NCBI RefSeq assembly: GCF_910588715.1
Contig: NZ_CAJURG010000005.1
Span: 62,001 to 126,000, forward strand
Source of the DNA: an uncultured Clostridium sp.
GTDB lineage: Bacteria; Bacillota; Clostridia; Clostridiales; Clostridiaceae
Direction of reading: 5' to 3'
DNA length: 64,000 nucleotides
Made by a program: the position numbers and the translations under genes. Below, one piece after another: positions 60,080 to 64,000 of this stretch; the first letter of the stretch is position 1, and the number at the start of each line of letters is the position of its first letter. The notes beneath the pieces were generated by a model that saw nothing but the letters and a program-made list of their open reading frames with translations, had not been told where the DNA came from and ran no database searches.

Positions 60080-60190
60080 AGTGTCACCTCCAAATATAAT
60101 TTTAATATAGATTTTTCTATAAACCCTTTTTATATTTTATAAATGAATAATACCCTTTTACCATAATTATTTCTCTATATATTATAATTA

Positions 60191-60646
60191 TTATGATAAA
60201 ATAACCATTATGATACCCTTAAGCATTTCTGCTCTTAGCTTATTTTTATCTTCTGCTAATCCTAATGTTCTATCATTTATGGATCTTTTAATAATTTCAA
60301 ATTCTCTTTTAGTTATTAATTTTCTGTCATATAAATGTTCAATTAATAATATTGCTGAATTATAAGTCAAACTATCTCCAATGGACTGATTTATTTCCTC
60401 CAATTGTTTTTCTTTGCTATTATATTCTATTCTTTTAATTATTATATAACCCCCGCCACCTCTTCTACTTTCAATTAAATATCCCTTTTCCGTAGTAAAT
60501 CTAGTGGTTAATACATAATTAATTTGAGATGGTGCACAGTTAAACTTATCTGCTAATTCATTTCTTTGAATAATTACCTCCTTACTTTTTTCATCCTCTA
60601 TCATATCATTAATGAATTTAGCTATTATATCTGAAATTCTTGCCAC
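60191..60646 (-). CDS. ctsR: Transcriptional repressor CtsR
   Basis: A 151-residue heat-shock repressor of clp genes. The winged helix-turn-helix is NELADKFNCAPSQINYVLTT and the glycine-rich wing ESRRGGGGYIIIKR, whose tip senses heat. A C-terminal helical part follows. The start is GTG with AGGTGA upstream. An exact CtsR box overlaps its transcription start, so it controls itself and clpC. Confidence 0.96.
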   Translation of the reverse strand: MARISDIIAKFINDMIEDEKSKEVIIQRNELADKFNCAPSQINYVLTTRFTTEKGYLIESRRGGGGYIIIKRIEYNSKEKQLEEINQSIGDSLTYNSAILLIEHLYDRKLITKREFEIIKRSINDRTLGLAEDKNKLRAEMLKGIIMVILS

Positions 60647-60668
60647 AATTTCACCTTCCTAAACGTAC

Positions 60669-60685
60669 TTTGACCTTATTTGACT
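60669..60685. promoter_or_regulatory. CtsR operator
   Basis: The minus strand reads AGTCAAATAAGGTCAAA, an exact match to the CtsR heptad-repeat consensus RGTCAAANANRGTCAAA. It lies just after the -10 box of the ctsR promoter. Confidence 0.95.
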
Positions 60686-60688
60686 TTA

Positions 60689-60717
60689 ATTATATATAAA
60701 AAATTTTTTAATGTCTA
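60689..60717 (-). promoter_or_regulatory. Sigma-A promoter of ctsR-clpC
   Basis: TAGACA and a perfect TATAAT on the minus strand with a 17-nt spacer; the CtsR box begins 3 nt downstream, fitting repression by blocking initiation. Confidence 0.82.
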
Positions 60718-60846
60718 TGTAATAATTATCTTATTTTTAGGTAAATATAGTAATGATGCTAGACTATTAATAATTACTATTAGTACCTCCTATTGTCTTC
60801 AAATTTATCCTTTTTCAAATATTTGTATTTATTTTTGCATAATAAA

Positions 60847-60869
60847 AGAGCCGTCAAATTGACGACTCT
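60847..60869 (-). terminator. Terminator after the ferredoxin gene
   Basis: A 9-bp stem (AGAGTCGTC with GACGGCTCT, one G-U pair) followed by TTTATTATG on the minus strand, 7 nt after the stop. Confidence 0.82.
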
Positions 60870-60876
60870 AAATTTA

Positions 60877-61047
60877 TTAAGCTTCAGCTGGCGCTCCTAC
60901 TGGACAAACATTTGCACAGTTTCCACAATCAATACAAGTATCTGCATCAATGATGAATTGAGTATCCCCTTGGCTTATAGCATTAACTGGACATTCTGCT
61001 GCACAAGCACCACAGTTAACACATGAATCATTAATAGCGTATGCCAT
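60877..61047 (-). CDS. fdx: 2[4Fe-4S] ferredoxin, clostridial type
   Basis: A 56-residue electron carrier read directly from the sequence. Two cluster motifs are present: C9-x2-C12-x2-C15-x3-C19-P and C38-x2-C41-x2-C44-x3-C48-P. The length and spacing are those of the small clostridial ferredoxins used with pyruvate:ferredoxin oxidoreductase and hydrogenase. It is monocistronic, with GGGGGAGGTG before its ATG. Its abundance and terminator fit a highly expressed gene; the exact redox partner is unknown. Confidence 0.97.
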   Translation of the reverse strand: MAYAINDSCVNCGACAAECPVNAISQGDTQFIIDADTCIDCGNCANVCPVGAPAEA

Positions 61048-61136
61048 TAAAAACACCTCCCCCGATATTTAATTAATACCATCATTATTTTATCATATAA
61101 AAAAAATTTTTTAAAGGAAAAGTTAATTTTCTTATC

Positions 61137-62042
61137 TTAGTTACCCTTTATAAGATTCTTCATTAATTTTCTATCCTCTTCAGATTCAATTTCTAATTTT
61201 ATATCATCATCATCAATAGAATCTTCATAATGTCCCTTAATAAGTTCAATATCCTCTATTTTAAAATCTTGTAAAACCTCTTCACCATCTTTTTTAAGCT
61301 TAACTTTAACGCTTTCTTTAACCGTACTATTAGAAAATACTTCTCCCGTTCCCTCAATAGTTTTAACGATAGAACCTACCTTAGGCATTCTCTTTCTAAT
61401 ATCTTCATATGTGCTTTGTTCATAATTTAAACAGCACATAAGTCTACCACAAATTCCAGAAATTTTTGTAGGGTTAAGAGATAAATTTTGTTCTTTTGCC
61501 ATCTTTATAGAAACTGAAGCAAAATCTCCTAAAAATGTTGAACAACACATTGGTCTTCCACATGGACCAAGTCCCCCAAGCATTTTAGCTTCATCTCTTA
61601 CACCAATTTGTCTAAGCTCAATACGAGTTTTAAATATTGTAGCTAAATCTTTAACTAACTCTCTAAAATCTACTCTTCCATCAGCAGTAAAATAAAATAT
61701 TACTTTATTATTATCAAATGTATATTCTACGTCAATAAGCTTCATTGTTAATTCATGCTCTTGAATTTTTTTTAAACAAATTTCAAAAGCCTCTTTTTCC
61801 TTGTCTTTATTATTAAAGTGCTTATTAATATCTTCTTCTGTAGCTATTCTTAATACACTTTTTAAAGGAGCAACTATATCTTCTTCACTTATTTCCTTTA
61901 TTCCAATTACACATTCTCCAAACTCTACTCCTCTGGCAGTTTCAACTACTACATAGGTATCCTTTTGGATGTTCATATCTACTGGATTAAAATAATATAT
62001 CTTTCCAGCTTTTTTAAATCTAACCCCGACTACTTTTATCAT
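61137..62042 (-). CDS. ricT: PSP1-domain protein RicT (YaaT)
   Basis: A 301-residue cytoplasmic protein. The PSP1 domain has the cysteine-rich core GGLGPCGRPMCCSTFLGDF and GICGRLMCCLNYE near residues 150-205. In B. subtilis RicT works with RicA and RicF, carries an Fe-S cluster, and promotes RNase Y-dependent mRNA maturation, sporulation and biofilm. The ATG at 62042 has GGAGGG upstream and lies 2 nt after the holB stop; a longer reading overlaps holB. Confidence 0.93.
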   Translation of the reverse strand: MIKVVGVRFKKAGKIYYFNPVDMNIQKDTYVVVETARGVEFGECVIGIKEISEEDIVAPLKSVLRIATEEDINKHFNNKDKEKEAFEICLKKIQEHELTMKLIDVEYTFDNNKVIFYFTADGRVDFRELVKDLATIFKTRIELRQIGVRDEAKMLGGLGPCGRPMCCSTFLGDFASVSIKMAKEQNLSLNPTKISGICGRLMCCLNYEQSTYEDIRKRMPKVGSIVKTIEGTGEVFSNSTVKESVKVKLKKDGEEVLQDFKIEDIELIKGHYEDSIDDDDIKLEIESEEDRKLMKNLIKGN

Positions 62043-62044
62043 TA

Positions 62045-62977
62045 TTAACCCTCCATAAAGCTCATCAACATTATACGTAACGTCATTATCCAACTAACAT
62101 TACTTTTAATGTTTTTTCTTGCTTCTTCTATTGCAATTATCATGTTGTTTAACTTTTTAAATGACATTTCTTTAGTAAGCTCATTTATATCATCAAATTT
62201 ATCCATATTTATGATAAAATCATTATTTTCAACTTCCTTATATATTAATATATCCCTTATAAATCCACTTAAAATATTTAATATTTCTTCTTTATTATCT
62301 TTTAACATACTTAAATTTTCTTCGTAGTGTAATATAACTTCAAAATTATTTTTATTTAAATCTTTTACTAAGTCTATTAACTTATTTCTAGTTTTTTTTA
62401 AATTATCATCATTAAAATACCTATCTATTCTCCCTGGTATTCCTTCACTAAACGCAATTGCAGCCTTTATTTCATTTTCATTATAATTAAACTCTTTCAT
62501 TATTATATAGTCATATAATTCTTCTTTAGTTAAAGGAGTAAGTTTATAAATTTCACATCTAGATTTTATAGTATCTAAAATTAATTCTAAACTTTCACAT
62601 AATAATATTATATGAACCCCTTCTGGTGGTTCCTCTATAGTTTTTAAAAGTGCATTTTGAGCTTGAATAGTCAACTTATTTCCCCCATAAATTATAATTA
62701 CCTTTTTCTCTCCTTCGAAAGGCTTTTTATAAACTTCATTAATTATGTTTCTTACCTCATCTACTCCAAAAGAAGATTTATTACTTTTATAATTTACAAT
62801 ATCCACATATTCTCTATTAAGATTGCCATTTAATATTAATTTAGCTAAAATATTTGCTAAATTGCTTTTACCTATTCCATCTTCTCCTGCTATAAGGTGA
62901 GCATGAGAAAGTGTATTATTCATACATCTAAATTTAAAATTATTAATTAAAGTTTTATATCCTATAAATTTTCTCAT
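62045..62977 (-). CDS. holB: DNA polymerase III delta' subunit
   Basis: A 310-residue clamp-loader subunit. HAHLIAGEDGIGKSNLANIL near residue 24 is a Walker-A region, with VIIIYGGNKLTIQAQNALLK and TIEEPPEGVHIILLCES near residues 95-130 matching the AAA+ sensor region. The SRC motif is present (TIKSRCEIYKL). It is between darA and ricT, as in Bacillus apart from a missing yaaR. Confidence 0.93.
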   Translation of the reverse strand: MRKFIGYKTLINNFKFRCMNNTLSHAHLIAGEDGIGKSNLANILAKLILNGNLNREYVDIVNYKSNKSSFGVDEVRNIINEVYKKPFEGEKKVIIIYGGNKLTIQAQNALLKTIEEPPEGVHIILLCESLELILDTIKSRCEIYKLTPLTKEELYDYIIMKEFNYNENEIKAAIAFSEGIPGRIDRYFNDDNLKKTRNKLIDLVKDLNKNNFEVILHYEENLSMLKDNKEEILNILSGFIRDILIYKEVENNDFIINMDKFDDINELTKEMSFKKLNNMIIAIEEARKNIKSNVSWIMTLRIMLMSFMEG

Positions 62978-63001
62978 ACGATCACCTTCTTATTATATTA
63001 C

Positions 63002-63337
63002 CTATACCTTATAAAATTGATCTACATCTAATACAAATACTGTAGCTCCTCCAACTTCCACTTCAACTGGATAAGGTATATACATTCCTGAACCACTTCC
63101 AATACTACTTGGAGTTGGTGTAGATACTATTTCTTTTCTTTTCTTACATACATCCTCAATTACTTTAACAACATCCTTAACAACTTCCTTTTCCACACCT
63201 ATCATTAAAGTTGTATTACCAGATTTTAAAAATCCTCCTGTTGTAGCTAATTTTGTTACCCTAAAATTATTATCAGTAAGTTCTTCAATTAAATCTAAAG
63301 CATCATCATCTTGAACTATAGCAAGTACCAACTTCAT
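63002..63337 (-). CDS. darA: Cyclic-di-AMP receptor DarA (PstA/YaaQ), PII-like
   Basis: A 111-residue PII-like protein. KLVLAIVQDDDALDLIEELT opens it, then RVTKLATTGGFLKSGNTTLMIGV, where the c-di-AMP pocket forms in the trimer. The ATG at 63337 has GGAGG 8 nt upstream; a nine-codon longer reading covers that site. DisA (51587-52651) supplies the ligand. Downstream targets are unknown in general. Confidence 0.94.
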   Translation of the reverse strand: MKLVLAIVQDDDALDLIEELTDNNFRVTKLATTGGFLKSGNTTLMIGVEKEVVKDVVKVIEDVCKKRKEIVSTPTPSSIGSGSGMYIPYPVEVEVGGATVFVLDVDQFYKV

Positions 63338-63395
63338 ACCACATACCTCCACTAATAAATTCATAATTTATTCTATTATATTTTATCATAAATAT

Positions 63396-63423
63396 ATAAT
63401 ACTTTACTAAATTTTCTCTTCAA
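63396..63423 (-). promoter_or_regulatory. Possible promoter of darA-holB-ricT
   Basis: TTGAAG and TATTAT on the minus strand with a 16-nt spacer, about 60 nt before darA. The surrounding AT-richness makes this tentative. Confidence 0.35.
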
Positions 63424-63641
63424 ATAATTTATTATATGAAAATTTATATTAATATTCTACTTGAGTTCATTATAATTATTATAATTTAAAATTTATTTAT
63501 ATTTATCTTTTAAAAACTTAATCTTATTTATAAAAATAATTCAACAATTCTTTATTGTTAACAAATTATAAAAATAATATACAAAAATAAATATTTACAT
63601 AGATTTTATTATAAAAATTAAATTTAAAATAAAAAAATTGC

Positions 63642-63682
63642 TTTAAATTAAGTTCATTTATTATCAAATAACTTAACTTAAA
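63642..63682 (-). terminator. Terminator after the guanylate-kinase-like gene
   Basis: A 13-bp stem (TTTAAGTTAAGTT with AACTTAATTTAAA, one G-U) with a 15-nt loop, followed on the minus strand by GCAATTTTTTTATTTT, 22 nt after the stop. Confidence 0.8.
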
Positions 63683-63704
63683 ACAACCTTTATTTAATAT
63701 TAAT

Positions 63705-64000
63705 CTAATCATTACTTATAAATTTTACAATATCTTTTTTAATATAATTTATGCACTCAAATAAATCATTATTTATATAAGAGTTTTTAATGTTATATAG
63801 TTGTAATTTTTCATTACTAAAATCTTTACTATCTGCTAAAAATCTTCTACATAATTCATTATAATTAGGGGACTTTTCTTGTCTCTCTCTCTTTAATGCT
63901 CTCTCTAACCTAATTCCATCATCTAATTCAATATAAAGTGGAATTACATTTTCTTTACCAAAATACACTTCAATATTTTTATAAGCTTCTAAGGTAACAA
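63705..64000 (-). CDS. Guanylate-kinase-like protein (5' part off the window)
   Basis: The frame is open to the right edge, so only the last 97 residues or so are visible. They match the C-terminal lobe of guanylate kinase-like proteins: VTLEAYKNI, NVIPLYIELDDGIRLERALKR and CRRFLADSKDFS, with the RxxxR-type arginines of the lid. The P-loop is outside the window. In many Firmicutes the gene before darA is tmk, so this is either a divergent nucleotide kinase in the tmk place or a paralogue of gmk. The enzymatic specificity cannot be settled here. Confidence 0.75.
   Translation of the reverse strand, partial: VTLEAYKNIEVYFGKENVIPLYIELDDGIRLERALKRERQEKSPNYNELCRRFLADSKDFSNEKLQLYNIKNSYINNDLFECINYIKKDIVKFISND

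Larger units (their letters stand above)
63365..63704. other. AT-rich spacer between the kinase gene and darA; no gene seen
   Basis: About 340 bases, almost all A and T. It holds the terminator at 63642-63682 and a weak promoter-like pair at 63396-63423. A further small hairpin (CAACAAT/ATTGTTA near 63541-63560) is seen. No coding ORF with a ribosome site. Confidence 0.65.

Noticed and set aside
1..64000. CRISPR array, insertion sequence, prophage or integrated element
   Set aside because: No spaced direct repeats, transposase, integrase or target-site duplications were seen; the only long repeat is the tuf pair.

Overview
The window comes from a low-GC, endospore-forming Firmicute, most likely Clostridium sensu stricto (cluster I). 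The evidence is the very AT-rich intergenic DNA, strong AGGAGG ribosome binding sites, spore and sporulation genes (cwlD, sigH), a CtsR/ClpC pair, c-di-AMP genes (disA, darA), a small 2[4Fe-4S] ferredoxin, and a gene order close to the ribosomal super-cluster beside the origin in Bacillus. I cannot name the species from sequence alone. Nearly every gene is on the minus strand, so transcription runs from the right end of the window to the left; only two short genes (51120-51518 and 55832-55993) are on the plus strand.

In transcription order: a partial guanylate-kinase-like gene, darA-holB-ricT, a ferredoxin, and ctsR-clpC under an exact CtsR box (64000-57641). Next come gapN, a NagR-type regulator overlapping nagB, and a divergent 53-codon ORF (57484-54246). 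Then radA-disA, the YacL-type PIN/TRAM protein with ispD, and proS-cysS behind a proline T-box (54099-45600). An RNA/sporulation operon mrnC-rlmB-yacP-sigH (45370-42831) leads to tRNA-Thr(GGU)-tuf (42752-41418). After this lie rpmG-secE-nusG-rplK-rplA, rplJ-rplL and rpoB-rpoC (41242-30297), then the str operon L7Ae-rpsL-rpsG-fusA-tuf (30143-25332).

The S10/spc supercluster runs from rpsJ through secY, adk, map, a KOW protein, infA and rpmJ (24472-11750). It is followed by rpsM-rpsK-rpsD-rpoA-rplQ (11536-8712), ecfA1-ecfA2-ecfT-truA (8503-5185), rplM-rpsI (5022-4169), a Na/Pi transporter, cwlD, and a two-subunit fumarase that runs off the left edge.

The proteins are mostly conserved housekeeping; the richer layer is regulatory RNA and DNA. 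Several promoters match the sigma-A consensus at 5-6 positions per hexamer. Each ribosomal unit has its own leader: an L10-type leader with attenuator, a probable L13-type leader, two copies of an rRNA-like L1 target (before rplK and before rplA), structured leaders before rpsJ and rpsM, and a paired rpsL-rpsG spacer. The two tuf genes are identical over about 1.2 kb, which indicates gene conversion. I found no CRISPR array, insertion sequence, prophage or toxin system, and nothing I would call a wholly new system. The least explained items are the plus-strand cysteine-rich protein (51120-51518), the 53-codon ORF opposite nagR, the 17-bp inverted repeat before ecfA1, and the dyad between fusA and tuf.
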